Of a stretch of DNA of 64,000 nt, positions 53,833 through 63,926 are shown in pieces (within the stretch, counting starts at the first letter, position 1; each line of letters starts with the position of its first letter). The translations under genes and the position numbers were made by a program. The notes beneath the pieces are model-generated. The model was not told where the DNA came from, made no database searches, and worked only from the letters and a program-made list of their open reading frames with translations. The stretch spans positions 62,001-126,000 of the forward strand of contig NZ_JAVHZV010000020.1 in assembly GCF_031119625.1 (NCBI RefSeq), read 5' to 3'. Origin of the DNA: Pseudomonas sp. G34 (lineage in GTDB: Bacteria > Pseudomonadota > Gammaproteobacteria > Pseudomonadales > Pseudomonadaceae).

Positions 53833-54496
53833 GTTCCACGGCTTTCTTGAAGGCATCACCAAAGGCGCTGGGCGGCGCGCCCGGTGGCTCGGCTTCACCG
53901 GCGGCCTCGACCGGCAGGGCGAAGCGCTGCGCCGCGGCGCCCTCGACCTTCAACGCCTCGCCCTGGTGCGGCTGCATGTCGGGCAGCGCCGAATGCCAGA
54001 GGGTCACGCGGTAGTCGCCAGCCGGCAGGTTGTCGAAGCTGACCTTGCCCTCGGCATCGCTGACCGCGAACCAGGGATCATCGGTGACATAGATGTAGCC
54101 CACCATCCAGTCGTGGATATTGCAGCCCAGTACTACCAGGCCGGGCTTGTCGAACAGCACCGGCTCGCTGGGGGTCCCCTGGTACAGCCGCAGCTCGAAG
54201 CGCTTGGCCGGCGAGAACGAATAAACCTGATGACGAATGTCGTCGCGATTGGGAAAGGTCACCGCGGTGCCGGTACGCACGGCCAGCACACTGGGCACGA
54301 AACGCATCTCCTGCTGGTCCATCACCGCCTTGCCGGGCGCGGCGGCGCCACCTGCCGGGCCCTGCAGCGTCACCACGGCATTGCCCAGCGGCGCGCCCTT
54401 GGCGTCCACCACAGCGCCCTGCAGACTGGCGGCCTCGACGAGGCCCAGCGCGCCAATCAGATACAGAGGTGCAGCAAGGAACAAAGGTTTGGTCAT
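53819..54496 (-). CDS. exported cupredoxin-like protein (methylamine-utilisation type)
   Basis: 225 residues with a signal peptide (cut near VEAAS). The mature protein opens with a carboxypeptidase-regulatory-like segment (LQGAVVDAKGAPLGNAVVTL) and contains a cupredoxin core: His89 in IRHQVYSF, then Cys125, His128 and Met131 in LGCNIHDWM, a His-Cys-His-Met type 1 copper set. A second CRP-like segment (FDNLPAGDYRVTLWHSALPD) follows. It is the first gene of the four-gene operon and should act in the periplasm as an electron carrier or copper sensor. Confidence 0.85.
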   Translation of the reverse strand: MTKPLFLAAPLYLIGALGLVEAASLQGAVVDAKGAPLGNAVVTLQGPAGGAAAPGKAVMDQQEMRFVPSVLAVRTGTAVTFPNRDDIRHQVYSFSPAKRFELRLYQGTPSEPVLFDKPGLVVLGCNIHDWMVGYIYVTDDPWFAVSDAEGKVSFDNLPAGDYRVTLWHSALPDMQPHQGEALKVEGAAAQRFALPVEAAGEAEPPGAPPSAFGDAFKKAVEHGSH

Positions 54497-54672
54497 AGGA
54501 GCTCGTCAAGGGCCGGCCAGCCCTGCCGAAAGGCCACAGGGGCCTCTGCGCTGATCAGGAAGGTCTGCGGGAAAGATTAGCCGCCCGCGGCGATAAGTTC
54601 GAGCTTTTATAGCGGCCATAACAGGCAAAACGCCACTATCGGACGAAATGGCCGCAACCCTTGGGCCTGGGG

Positions 54673-55425
54673 TTATTCGCTGCCGCGCAGACGCTTTGGC
54701 GTGAGCCCCAGGTAGCGGCGCATGGCGGTGGTCAGCGCGCTCTGGCTGGAGAAACCGCACTCCTCGGCGATACGCACCAGCGGCAACCCGCTGCCACGCA
54801 ACAGACGAGTGGCGCGATCGAGGCGCGCCTTGAGCAGGTACTGGTGCGGCGTGAGGCCGACGCTGTCCTTGAATTGCGCGTGGAAGTGGCTCGGGCTCAG
54901 GCAGGCGACATGGGCCAGCTCGGCCACGCTGATGCGCCGCGCCAGGTTGTCGGCGATGTAACCGTCCAGGCGTTGCACGTCCAGCGAGCCGTGGCCGCGA
55001 ACGGACGGCTCGCCGAACAGCCGCAGGTGCAGGGCGCGCAGCAGCACGCCGCCCAGCGAACGGGCCAGCATCGGGTCGCTGCCGTAGCGCTCCAGCTCGG
55101 CGCCGGCGTAGCAGAGCAGGTGCTGGAAGTCGGCATCGAGTTGCGGGTAGCGCGGGGTGTCGAACAGGTGACCGAGCAGCTGCAGGTCTTCGCTGCTCAT
55201 GTCCTGCTCGTTGAGGTCGACGATCAGCATGCGGTTGTCGCCGATACCGGCGAACTGGTGGTCGGCATCGCCCGGCACCAGGCAGGCACGCATGCGGCAG
55301 ACCTCACCACCCCGCCCCACCACCTCGAACTCGGCACGCCCGGACACCGACATCACCAATTGGTGATGGTCGTGGGTATGTTCGTGGGCCTGATCGTCCA
55401 GGCGCATGAGGCGGGCCTTGAGCAT
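54673..55425 (-). CDS. AraC-family regulator with cupin sensor
   Basis: 250 residues from ATG 55425 (MLKARLMRLDDQAHEHTHDH). An N-terminal cupin (HDHHQLVMSVSGRAEFEVVG) is followed by two HTH motifs (RISVAELAHVACLSPSHFHA and LVRIAEECGFSSQSAL) and the C-terminal LTPKRLRG. It is divergent from the lon gene with a 196-base gap. In P. aeruginosa a similar AraC/second-Lon pair (PruR/AsrA) exists; whether this is the orthologue I cannot test. Confidence 0.85.
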   Translation of the reverse strand: MLKARLMRLDDQAHEHTHDHHQLVMSVSGRAEFEVVGRGGEVCRMRACLVPGDADHQFAGIGDNRMLIVDLNEQDMSSEDLQLLGHLFDTPRYPQLDADFQHLLCYAGAELERYGSDPMLARSLGGVLLRALHLRLFGEPSVRGHGSLDVQRLDGYIADNLARRISVAELAHVACLSPSHFHAQFKDSVGLTPHQYLLKARLDRATRLLRGSGLPLVRIAEECGFSSQSALTTAMRRYLGLTPKRLRGSE

Positions 55426-55621
55426 GATTCGCGACTCGATGGGCGAAGTGCCCACTCTACCGCGTTGCCGGGCAAAACTGTATGGGTGGCGACAGGACGC
55501 CTGAAGCCGCGACAACCCCAGTGTCGCAGGGCCGACAAGCGAAACGCCTGAGCCACGAATAAATGTTGAAAAAAGCCGGCGGCGCCCCATCTAACCCTCA
55601 ACGTCAATGGACAGGTGCCGC

Positions 55622-58009
55622 ATGAACGACCCGCACGATATCGAAATCGCTTCGGAGCAGACCAGCCACAGCCTGATGCTGCCCGGCCAGAACCTGCCGG
55701 ACAAACTCTATGTGATTCCGATCCACAACCGCCCGTTCTTCCCGGCGCAGGTGCTGCCGGTGATCGTCAACGAGGAACACTGGGCGGAAACCCTGGAGCT
55801 GGTCAGCAAGACCGAGCACAAGACCCTGGCCCTGTTCTACGTCGACAAGCCGGTCACCGACCCCCGCCACTTCGACACCTCCAGCCTGCCCGAACACGGC
55901 ACCGTGGTGCGTGTGCACCATGTCAGCAACGACGACGGCAAGCTGCAGTTCGTCGCCCAGGGCCTGACCCGCGTGCGTATCCGCGGCTGGCTCAAGCATC
56001 ACCGCCCGCCCTATCTGGCCGAGGTGGATTACCCGCGCAACGCCAATGACTCGCGTGACGAGGTCAAGGCCTACGCCATGGCGCTGATCAACGTGATCCG
56101 CGAGCTGCTGCCGCTCAACCCGCTGTACAACGAGGAGTTGAAGAACTACCTCAACCGCTTCAGCCCCAACGACCCCTCACCGCTCACCGACTTCGCCGCC
56201 GCGCTGACCACCGCGCAATCGAAGGTGCTGCAGGAAGTGCTCGACACCGTGCCGATTCTCAAGCGCATGGAAAAGGTGCTGCCGCTGCTGCGCAAGGAAG
56301 TCGAGGTCGCACGCCTGCAGAACGAACTCTCCGACGAGGTGAACCGCTCGGTGGGCGAACACCAGCGCGAGTTCTTCCTCAAGGAACAGTTGAAGATCAT
56401 CCAGCAGGAACTGGGCATCACCAAGGATGACCGCAGCGCCGACGCCGAGCAGTTCAGCGGGCGCCTGGAGGGCAAGACCCTGCCCGAACAGGCGCGCAAG
56501 CGCATCGACGAGGAGATGAACAAACTCTCCGTGCTGGAAACCGGCTCCCCGGAATACGCGGTGACCCGCAATTACCTGGACTGGGCCACCAGCGTGCCCT
56601 GGGGCGTGGTCGGCAAGGACAAGCTCGACCTCAAGCATGCCCGCAAGGTGCTCGACGATCACCATGCCGGCATGGACGACATCAAGCAGCGGATTACCGA
56701 GTTCCTCGCCGTGGGCGCCTTCAAGGGCGAGATCGCCGGTTCCATCGTGCTGCTGGTCGGCCCGCCGGGCGTGGGCAAGACCAGCATCGGCAAGTCCATC
56801 GCCGAATCCCTGGGCCGGCCGTTCTACCGCTTCTCGGTCGGCGGCATGCGTGACGAGGCCGAGATCAAGGGCCATCGCCGCACCTACATCGGCGCCCTGC
56901 CCGGCAAGCTGGTGCAGGCGCTCAAGGATGTCGAGGTGATGAACCCGGTGATCATGCTCGACGAGATCGACAAGATGGGCAGCAGCTTCCAGGGCGACCC
57001 GGCCTCGGCGCTGCTGGAAACCCTCGACCCCGAGCAGAACGTCGAATTCCTCGACCACTACCTGGACCTGCGCCTGGACCTCTCCAAGGTGCTGTTCGTG
57101 TGTACCGCCAACACCCTGGACTCGATTCCCGGGCCGCTGCTCGACCGTATGGAAGTGATTCGCCTGTCCGGCTACATCACCGAGGAGAAACTGGCCATCG
57201 CCAAGCGCCACCTGTGGCCCAAGCAACTGGACAAGGCCGGCGTGTCGGCCAAGCAGTTGTCGATCAGCGACAGCGCCCTGCGCGCCCTGATCGAAGGCTA
57301 TGCCCGCGAAGCCGGCGTGCGCCAGCTGGAAAAGCAGCTCGGCAAGCTGGTGCGCAAGGCGGTGGTCAAGCTGCTCGAAGACCCGCAAAGCAAGGTGAAG
57401 ATCGCCGCCAAGGACCTGGAAGGCTACCTGGGCATGCCGGTGTTTCGCAGCGAGCAGGTGCTCTCCGGCGTCGGCGTGATCACCGGCCTGGCCTGGACCA
57501 GCATGGGCGGCGCCACGCTGCCGATCGAGGCGACGCGCATCCACACCCTCAACCGTGGCTTCAAGCTCACCGGCCAGCTCGGTGAGGTGATGAAGGAATC
57601 GGCGGAGATCGCCTACAGCTACGTCAGCTCCAACCTGAAGACCTACAAGGGCGACCCGACCTTCTTCGACCAGGCCTTCGTGCACATGCACGTACCCGAA
57701 GGCGCCACGCCCAAGGACGGCCCGAGCGCTGGCGTCACCATCGCCAGCGCCCTGCTGTCCCTGGCCCGCAACCAGGCGCCGAAGAAGGGCGTGGCGATGA
57801 CCGGCGAGCTGACCCTCACCGGCCAGGTGCTGGCCATCGGTGGCGTGCGCGAGAAGGTGATCGCCGCGCGCCGGCAGAAGATTCACGAGCTGATCCTGCC
57901 CGAGGCCAACCGCGGCTCCTATCAAGAGCTGCCGGACTACCTCAAGCAGGGCATCACCGTGCACTTCGCCAAGCGCTTCAGCGATGTCGCCAAGGTGCTG
58001 TTCGACTGA
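55622..58009 (+). CDS. ATP-dependent Lon-type protease (second Lon)
   Basis: 795 residues with all Lon parts: N-terminal substrate domain (LYVIPIHNRPFFPAQVLPVI), Walker A GPPGVGKTSIGKS near residue 380, Walker B (MLDEIDKM), sensor region and a C-terminal protease with catalytic Ser in PKDGPSAGVTIAS and Lys in GGVREKVIAA. It degrades unfolded and regulatory proteins in the cytoplasm. Start 55622 (MNDPHDIE) has AGG upstream; an ATG at 55607 is an alternative. Context next to an AraC gene, not next to clpX-hupB, indicates the second Lon (AsrA-like), which is inference. Confidence 0.9.
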   Translation: MNDPHDIEIASEQTSHSLMLPGQNLPDKLYVIPIHNRPFFPAQVLPVIVNEEHWAETLELVSKTEHKTLALFYVDKPVTDPRHFDTSSLPEHGTVVRVHHVSNDDGKLQFVAQGLTRVRIRGWLKHHRPPYLAEVDYPRNANDSRDEVKAYAMALINVIRELLPLNPLYNEELKNYLNRFSPNDPSPLTDFAAALTTAQSKVLQEVLDTVPILKRMEKVLPLLRKEVEVARLQNELSDEVNRSVGEHQREFFLKEQLKIIQQELGITKDDRSADAEQFSGRLEGKTLPEQARKRIDEEMNKLSVLETGSPEYAVTRNYLDWATSVPWGVVGKDKLDLKHARKVLDDHHAGMDDIKQRITEFLAVGAFKGEIAGSIVLLVGPPGVGKTSIGKSIAESLGRPFYRFSVGGMRDEAEIKGHRRTYIGALPGKLVQALKDVEVMNPVIMLDEIDKMGSSFQGDPASALLETLDPEQNVEFLDHYLDLRLDLSKVLFVCTANTLDSIPGPLLDRMEVIRLSGYITEEKLAIAKRHLWPKQLDKAGVSAKQLSISDSALRALIEGYAREAGVRQLEKQLGKLVRKAVVKLLEDPQSKVKIAAKDLEGYLGMPVFRSEQVLSGVGVITGLAWTSMGGATLPIEATRIHTLNRGFKLTGQLGEVMKESAEIAYSYVSSNLKTYKGDPTFFDQAFVHMHVPEGATPKDGPSAGVTIASALLSLARNQAPKKGVAMTGELTLTGQVLAIGGVREKVIAARRQKIHELILPEANRGSYQELPDYLKQGITVHFAKRFSDVAKVLFD

Positions 58010-58059
58010 CCGTCCTATGCTGCGGGCTGCCTGACGGGGCAGCTCGCTACCGCTTAGTA

Positions 58060-58266
58060 CCTGTTCACGATCTTCATGCCCGGTTCTATCCACGTTGGCT
58101 GCGACATGGCGATAGCGGCCGTTGGCGATCTCGTGGGAGGGGCTTTAGCCGCGAGCTCTTTACGCCTGGTCAGGCAAAATCGAGGCTAAAGCGGATCACC
58201 CCCCGGCCTGCTCCACAAAATCTCTGTCAGACCTGTAGGGCTCTAGCTCGCAAGATCGTGAACAGG
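58060..58266. mobile_element. 207-base MITE-like element with perfect 15-base terminal inverted repeats
   Basis: CCTGTTCACGATCTT (58060-58074) and AAGATCGTGAACAGG (58252-58266) are exact inverted copies. The interior shares TTGGCTGCGACATGGCGATA-type sequence with 8.4-8.7 kb and includes a GGCTTTAGCC palindrome. No coding capacity is seen. No obvious target-site duplication can be read with certainty. It occupies much of the 402-base gap after lon; the rest shows nothing I can name except the promoter and ribosome site of the next gene. Confidence 0.65.
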
Positions 58267-58411
58267 CTCTTGTAGCCCCCCGTGCCTGCCTGCTGGCAAA
58301 TCGATAGATCGAAACCCGAATGCTGCTGTCAGAACCTGACCCGGCTGCCGTGAGGCTCGCCCGTGCAGGTCGATCCGTGGCGGGGCGATAGTCGATATAA
58401 GGAGAACGGGG

Positions 58412-59668
58412 ATGCCCCGCACCGACAAGGAACATTTCATCGGGCTCGAGTGGCTGCGCTTCATACTCGGCCTGTACATCGTGGTCTTCCACACCCTGCA
58501 CAACTACCCCGAACAGCAGTTGCCAATCCTCAAGCAGCTCAGCGGCGCGGGCTTCTTCGCCACCAGTACCTTCTTCGTGCTCTCCGGCTTTCTGCTCGCC
58601 CACGTGTACTGCCAGCGCGGCCAGATGCGCGAACCGGCGGTGAGTTTCTGGAGCCGGCGCTTCGCCAACCTCTACCCGCTGCATATCTTTTCGCTGCTGC
58701 TGACCATCTCGGTGATCTTCGTCATCAGCAGCCTGGGCATTCCGCCGGACGACACCAAGGCCAGCGTGCGCTTCGTGGTGTACGACACCAACGAAGACAT
58801 GACCGACATCTCGCGCGCCACGCTCGAGCATTTCATGAGCAACGGCGAGCTGGCCTTCAACAGCGTGCTGCAACTGTTGATGCTGCAGGCCTGGAACCCC
58901 TTCTACCTGACCTTCAACGCGCCACTGTGGTCGATCTCCACGCTGTTCTTCTTCTACCTCACCTTCCCCTTCGTGGCGCCGCGCCTGGCGCGCCTGAAGC
59001 ACAAGGTGCTGTGGCTGGGCATCATCACCCTGATCTACCTGATTCCGCCGCTGCTGGTGATTCTCAACGGTGACTACGGCATGCCGTTCACCGGCATCCT
59101 GCACCGCAACCCGCTGGTGCGCCTGCCCGAGTTTCTCGCCGGCATCCTCGCCTACGGCCTGTTCCGCGACCTGCAGGATGCCGGCCGCACGCCGGGTGCT
59201 GGCGGGGTCGGGCTGATGATCGCCACGGTGCTGGCCTGTTTCCTCGGCACGGCCTGGCTGATCGAAGGGCCGCAGTTCTGGTACTACCTGCTGCACAACG
59301 GCCTGCTGCTGCCGGCGCAGATCATGCTGATCTACCTCTGCGCCCTGGCAGCCTCGCCAAACAGCGAATCGGTGCAACGCTGGTCACAGCGCCTGGGCGC
59401 CGCCTCGCTGCCGCTGTTCGTGCTGCACGTGCCGGCCTTCACCCTGTTCTCACGCTCGGAAAAACTGCTCGGCGTGGCCTCCGGCGAATGCTTCGCCAAC
59501 TGGGCGCAGTGCGCGGCGCAGGCTGGCGAGCAGGAGCTGTCGATCGTCTTCTACCCGCTGTTCCTGCTGCTGACCGTGATCCTCTGCGTGTGGGCCCAGG
59601 AGAACGCCGTGGTGCCGACCCGCAAACGGCTGCTCAAGTGGCTGCCCGTGCGGCGTAGCACAAGCTGA
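58412..59668 (+). CDS. membrane acyltransferase, family 3 (OafA/OpgC-like)
   Basis: 418 residues with about 10-11 helices. The N-terminal [20 protein letters not shown] carries the conserved Arg and His of Acyltransferase_3, and [36 protein letters not shown] follow the family order. These enzymes acylate extracytoplasmic glycans. AAGGAG lies 8 bases before the ATG at 58412. It is just upstream of opgG-opgH on the same strand, so substitution of periplasmic glucans (as by OpgC/MdoC) is a good but unproved guess. Confidence 0.85.
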   Translation: MPRTDKEHFIGLEWLRFILGLYIVVFHTLHNYPEQQLPILKQLSGAGFFATSTFFVLSGFLLAHVYCQRGQMREPAVSFWSRRFANLYPLHIFSLLLTISVIFVISSLGIPPDDTKASVRFVVYDTNEDMTDISRATLEHFMSNGELAFNSVLQLLMLQAWNPFYLTFNAPLWSISTLFFFYLTFPFVAPRLARLKHKVLWLGIITLIYLIPPLLVILNGDYGMPFTGILHRNPLVRLPEFLAGILAYGLFRDLQDAGRTPGAGGVGLMIATVLACFLGTAWLIEGPQFWYYLLHNGLLLPAQIMLIYLCALAASPNSESVQRWSQRLGAASLPLFVLHVPAFTLFSRSEKLLGVASGECFANWAQCAAQAGEQELSIVFYPLFLLLTVILCVWAQENAVVPTRKRLLKWLPVRRSTS

Positions 59669-59709
59669 GCCAAAGGAAAGGAAATTCCCAGGAATCATCT
59701 GCAACGGCG

Positions 59710-59755
59710 ACGGTCGGAAGGAGATGTTCGGCCGACCGTGCCGCTGTTTCTTACT
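59710..59755 (+). terminator. hairpin with T-rich tail between acyltransferase and opgG
   Basis: ACGGTCGG (59710-59717) and CCGACCGT (59732-59739) pair perfectly over eight bases, and a T-rich stretch (GCTGTTTCTTACTGTTTT) follows. It lies 42 bases after the acyltransferase stop and ends before the opgG ribosome site GGAGGG. It could end the first transcript or act as an opgG leader structure. Confidence 0.5.
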
Positions 59756-59772
59756 GTTTTCTGGAGGGATCC

Positions 59773-61356
59773 GTGATCCTCAAAACCGTCAAGGCATCTG
59801 TCCGCCACAGCATGCTTCCAGCCGCGCTGTGCCTGGCCTGTACCACCACACTGTTCAGTGCCCAGGTGCTGGCTTTCTCCCTCGATGACGTGGCTTCGCA
59901 AGCCAAGGGACTGCTGGACAAACCCTACGCGGCATCTGCCAGCAACCTGCCCAGCGAACTGCGCACCCTGTCGTTCAAGGACTACCAGCAGATCAAGGCA
60001 CGTGAAGACAAGTACGAATGGGCCGACAGCAAGACGCCCTTCAAGCTGAGCTTCTATCACCAGGGCATGCACTTCGAGACCCCGGTGAAGATCAACGAAG
60101 TCACCGCCACCAGCGTCAACGAGATCAAATACGACCCCGAGCGCTTCGACTTCGGCGACGTCAAGGTCGACAAGGATGCCACCAAGGATCTGGGCTACGC
60201 GGGCTTTCGCGTCATGTACCCCATCAATGAAAAGGGCAAGCTCGACGAGATCATGAGCCTGCTCGGCGCCAGCTACTTCCGGGTGGTGGGCAAGGATCAG
60301 GTCTACGGCACCTCGGCCCGCGGCCTGGCCATCGATACCGCGCTGCCCAGCGGCGAGGAATTCCCCTATTTCCGCGAGTTCTGGATCGAGCGCCCGAAAG
60401 CCGGCGACAAGCACCTGGTGATCTTCGCCCTGCTCGACTCGCCCCGCGCCACCGGCGCGTACCGCTTCATCCTGCGCCCCGGCAAGGACGCGGTGGTCGA
60501 TGTGCAATCGCGGGTATTCCTGCGCGACAACGTCAGCAAGCTGGGCGTCGCGCCGCTGACCAGCATGTTCCTGTATGGCAGCAACCAGCGCTCGACCAAG
60601 GCCAACTATCGCCCTGCCCTGCACGACGCCAATGGCCTGGCGATTCACACCGGCAGCGACGAGCATATCTGGCGCCCCCTGAACAACCCGCAGAACCTGG
60701 CGGTGAGCACCTTCGAAGTGCAGAACCCGAAAGGTTTCGGCTTGCTGCAACGCGGCCGTGACTTCGCCCAGTACGAAGACCTCGACGACCATTACGAGCA
60801 GCGCCCCAGCGTGTGGATCGAGCCCAAGGGCGAATGGGGCAAGGGCAAGGTCGAACTGGTGGAGATTCCCACCCCGGACGAAACCAACGACAACATCGTC
60901 GCCTTCTGGACGCCTGACGAGCAGCCCAAGCCGGGCGAGCCGATGCAGTTCGACTACCGCATGCACTGGACCAAGGACGAGCGTGCCCAGCTGGGCCAGG
61001 ACATCGCCTGGGTCAAGCAGACCATGCGCAGCGCCGGTGAGGTCAAGCAGCCCAACCTGACCCGCAAGCTCGATGGCAGCATCGCCCTGCTGGTCGACTT
61101 CGAAGGCCCGTCCCTGGAGGCGCTCAAGCCCGACGCCGCGGTGGCCAGCAACTTCAGCATCAACGACAACGCCGAGGTGCTGGACAACCACCTGCAGTAC
61201 AACAAGGCCACCAAAGGCTGGCGCATGACGGTGCGCTTCAAGGTCAAGGATCCCAAGCAAGCGGTAGAAATGCGCGCGGCTCTGGTCGAGGGTGACAAGA
61301 CCCTCAGCGAGACCTGGAGCTATCAACTTCCGCCCAATACGGTTGCCCCGCAATGA
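59773..61356 (+). CDS. opgG: OpgG, periplasmic glucan biosynthesis protein
   Basis: 527 residues from GTG 59773, with GGAGGG 4-5 bases upstream. A signal peptide ([20 protein letters not shown], cut near LAF) is followed by the MdoG domain: [31 protein letters not shown] [40 protein letters not shown] and [19 protein letters not shown] [18 protein letters not shown]. OpgG acts in the periplasm to build the branched glucan backbone. Its stop overlaps the opgH start (ATGA). Confidence 0.93.
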   Translation: MILKTVKASVRHSMLPAALCLACTTTLFSAQVLAFSLDDVASQAKGLLDKPYAASASNLPSELRTLSFKDYQQIKAREDKYEWADSKTPFKLSFYHQGMHFETPVKINEVTATSVNEIKYDPERFDFGDVKVDKDATKDLGYAGFRVMYPINEKGKLDEIMSLLGASYFRVVGKDQVYGTSARGLAIDTALPSGEEFPYFREFWIERPKAGDKHLVIFALLDSPRATGAYRFILRPGKDAVVDVQSRVFLRDNVSKLGVAPLTSMFLYGSNQRSTKANYRPALHDANGLAIHTGSDEHIWRPLNNPQNLAVSTFEVQNPKGFGLLQRGRDFAQYEDLDDHYEQRPSVWIEPKGEWGKGKVELVEIPTPDETNDNIVAFWTPDEQPKPGEPMQFDYRMHWTKDERAQLGQDIAWVKQTMRSAGEVKQPNLTRKLDGSIALLVDFEGPSLEALKPDAAVASNFSINDNAEVLDNHLQYNKATKGWRMTVRFKVKDPKQAVEMRAALVEGDKTLSETWSYQLPPNTVAPQ

Positions 61357-63926
61357 AAACCACCGAGCAGTCCGCCCTGGACGAGTACCTGGACAGCCTG
61401 CCTCTGAGTGCCGCCGAGCGTGACGCACTGGCTGATTGCCGCGACTTCGGCGAACTGCACAGCCGCCTCGCCGGCGTGCAGGCAGCCGATGCCGAACAGG
61501 CGGTGCACCAGTCCGCCGCCCGACGCATCGAGCTGGGCGCCGGCGAGTCGCTGCAAGACACCGGCCTGCTGTCGCTGGACGCCGCCGGCCGGCCAGTGCT
61601 GCGCGCCACGCCGCCGCTCAACCGCACCAAGATGACCCCCGAGCCGTGGCACACCAACCTGTTGAGCCGCGGCCTGCGCTCGCTGTTTGGCAAGCGCAAT
61701 CCGCCGCGCCCGCCCAAGCGCGAACTGGAGCCAGCGCGCTGGCGCCGGGTCGGCTCGCTGCGCCGGCACGTCTTGCTGTTGCTGATGCTCGGCCAGACAG
61801 CCGTCGCCACCTGGTACATGAACAGCATCCTGCCCTACCAGGGCTGGGCGCTGATCAACCTGCAGGAGGTGATGGAGCAAGGCTGGCAGGAAAGCTTCTT
61901 CCAGGTCCTGCCCTACCTCGTGCAAGGCAGCATCCTGGCGCTGTTCTCATTGTTGTTCTGCTGGGTGTCGGCCGGTTTCTGGACGGCCCTGATGGGTTTC
62001 TGGGAACTGCTGCGCGGCTACGACCGCTACGGCATTTCCGGCAGCAGCGCCGGCGACGAGCCGATCGACCCGCAGGCGCGTACCGCGATCATCATGCCGA
62101 TCTGCAACGAGGACGTACCCCGGGTTATCGCCGGCCTGCGCGCCACCTATGAGTCGGTCAAAGCGTCTGGCGAGCTCGAGCAATTCGATTTCTTCATCCT
62201 CAGCGACACCGGCGACGCCGACATTGCCGTCGCCGAACAGCGCGCCTGGCTGGAGCTGTGCCAGGAGACCGAGGGCTTCGGCAAGATCTTCTACCGCCGC
62301 CGCCGCCGCCGGGTGAAGCGCAAGAGCGGCAATATCGACGATTTCTGCCGCCGCTGGGGTGGCGACTACCGCTACATGGTGGTGCTCGACGCCGACAGCG
62401 TGATGAGTGGCGAATGCCTGACCAAGCTGGTGCGCCTGATGGAGGCCAACCCCCAGGCCGGCATCATCCAGACTTCGCCGAAAGCCGCGGGCATGAACAC
62501 CCTGTATGCGCGCCTGCAGCAATTCGCCACCCGCGCCTACGGCCCGCTGTTCACCGCCGGCCTGCATTATTGGCAGCTTGGTGAATCCCATTACTGGGGT
62601 CACAACGCGATCATCCGCATGCAGCCGTTCATCGAGCACTGCGCCCTGGCACCGCTGCCGGGCAAGGGCTCGTTCGCTGGCGCGATCATGTCCCACGACT
62701 TCGTCGAGGCATCCTTGATGCGCCGCGCCGGCTGGGGGGTGTGGATCGCCTACGACCTGCCGGGCAGCTATGAAGAGTTGCCGCCGAACCTGATCGACGA
62801 GCTGCAGCGTGACCGTCGCTGGTGCCACGGCAACCTGATGAACTTCCGCCTGTTCCTCGTCAAGGGCATGCACCCGGTACACCGCGCGGTGTTCCTGACC
62901 GGCGTGATGTCCTACCTGTCGGCGCCGCTGTGGTTCATGTTCCTGCTGCTCTCCACTGCCCTGCTGGCCATTCACACGTTGATGGAGCCGCAGTACTTCC
63001 TGGTGCCGGGCCAGCTGTTCCCGGTGTGGCCACGCTGGAACCCTCAGTTAGCGGTGACCTTGTTTTCCACCACCCTGACCTTGCTGTTCCTGCCCAAGCT
63101 GCTAGCGGTGATCCTGATCTGGATCAAGGGTGCCAAGGCCTACGGTGGCGCCTTCAAGGTCACGCTGAGCATGCTCCTGGAGATGTTCTTCTCGGTGCTG
63201 CTGGCGCCGGTGCGCATGCTGTTCCACACCATGTTCGTCACCGCGGCATTCCTCGGTTGGTCCGCCACCTGGAATTCCCCACAGCGTGACAACGGCATCA
63301 CCACCTGGGGCGACGCCACGCGCCGTCATGGCTGGCAGGCATTGCTGGGCATGGTCTGGATGGCCGGCGTGGCCTGGCTCGACCCGAACTTCCTGTGGTG
63401 GCTGTCCCCGATCGTGGTTTCGCTGATGCTGTCGATCCCGGTGTCGGTGTTCTCCAGCCGCCTGAGCCTGGGCCTGGGGAGCAAGAAGGCCAAGCTGTTC
63501 CTGATTCCCGAGGAGTCCAACCCGCCCCAGGAGCTGCTGTCGACCTACGCCTACACGCGGCACAACCGCGAACACGCGATGGAAAACGGCTTTATCGAAG
63601 CGGTGCTGCGCCCGTTCCCCAACGCTCTGGCCTGCGCCATGGCCACCGCGCGTCACGGCCAGGCACCGCTGCTCGAACAGGCGCGCCAGCGTGCCCTGGG
63701 CGAAGCCCTGGAACTGGGCCCGAAAAAGCTCGATGGCAAGCGCAAGCTGGCGCTGCTCAGCGACCCGGTGCTGCTGGCTCGTTTGCATGCACAGCTGTGG
63801 CAGCAGGCCGAGCAGCACCCGCTGTGGCGCCATGCTTATCAGCAGAGCCCGCCGGCCCAGCCAAGGCATGACAACCAGGCGCTCAAGCTGGCGCCGGTCA
63901 GCACCGGCTCACCCCTGGTGAACTGA
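61353..63926 (+). CDS. opgH: OpgH, membrane glucosyltransferase for periplasmic glucans
   Basis: 857 residues. A cytoplasmic N-terminus, membrane helices near 145-165 and 195-220, then a GT2 domain: [20 protein letters not shown], the DxD-like [30 protein letters not shown] and the [11 protein letters not shown] acceptor motif (Q-x-x-RW). Further membrane helices follow. It polymerises glucose from UDP-glucose into osmoregulated periplasmic glucan and passes it to OpgG. In many gammaproteobacteria it also senses UDP-glucose for cell size; that is not visible here. Confidence 0.94.
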   Translation: MKTTEQSALDEYLDSLPLSAAERDALADCRDFGELHSRLAGVQAADAEQAVHQSAARRIELGAGESLQDTGLLSLDAAGRPVLRATPPLNRTKMTPEPWHTNLLSRGLRSLFGKRNPPRPPKRELEPARWRRVGSLRRHVLLLLMLGQTAVATWYMNSILPYQGWALINLQEVMEQGWQESFFQVLPYLVQGSILALFSLLFCWVSAGFWTALMGFWELLRGYDRYGISGSSAGDEPIDPQARTAIIMPICNEDVPRVIAGLRATYESVKASGELEQFDFFILSDTGDADIAVAEQRAWLELCQETEGFGKIFYRRRRRRVKRKSGNIDDFCRRWGGDYRYMVVLDADSVMSGECLTKLVRLMEANPQAGIIQTSPKAAGMNTLYARLQQFATRAYGPLFTAGLHYWQLGESHYWGHNAIIRMQPFIEHCALAPLPGKGSFAGAIMSHDFVEASLMRRAGWGVWIAYDLPGSYEELPPNLIDELQRDRRWCHGNLMNFRLFLVKGMHPVHRAVFLTGVMSYLSAPLWFMFLLLSTALLAIHTLMEPQYFLVPGQLFPVWPRWNPQLAVTLFSTTLTLLFLPKLLAVILIWIKGAKAYGGAFKVTLSMLLEMFFSVLLAPVRMLFHTMFVTAAFLGWSATWNSPQRDNGITTWGDATRRHGWQALLGMVWMAGVAWLDPNFLWWLSPIVVSLMLSIPVSVFSSRLSLGLGSKKAKLFLIPEESNPPQELLSTYAYTRHNREHAMENGFIEAVLRPFPNALACAMATARHGQAPLLEQARQRALGEALELGPKKLDGKRKLALLSDPVLLARLHAQLWQQAEQHPLWRHAYQQSPPAQPRHDNQALKLAPVSTGSPLVN

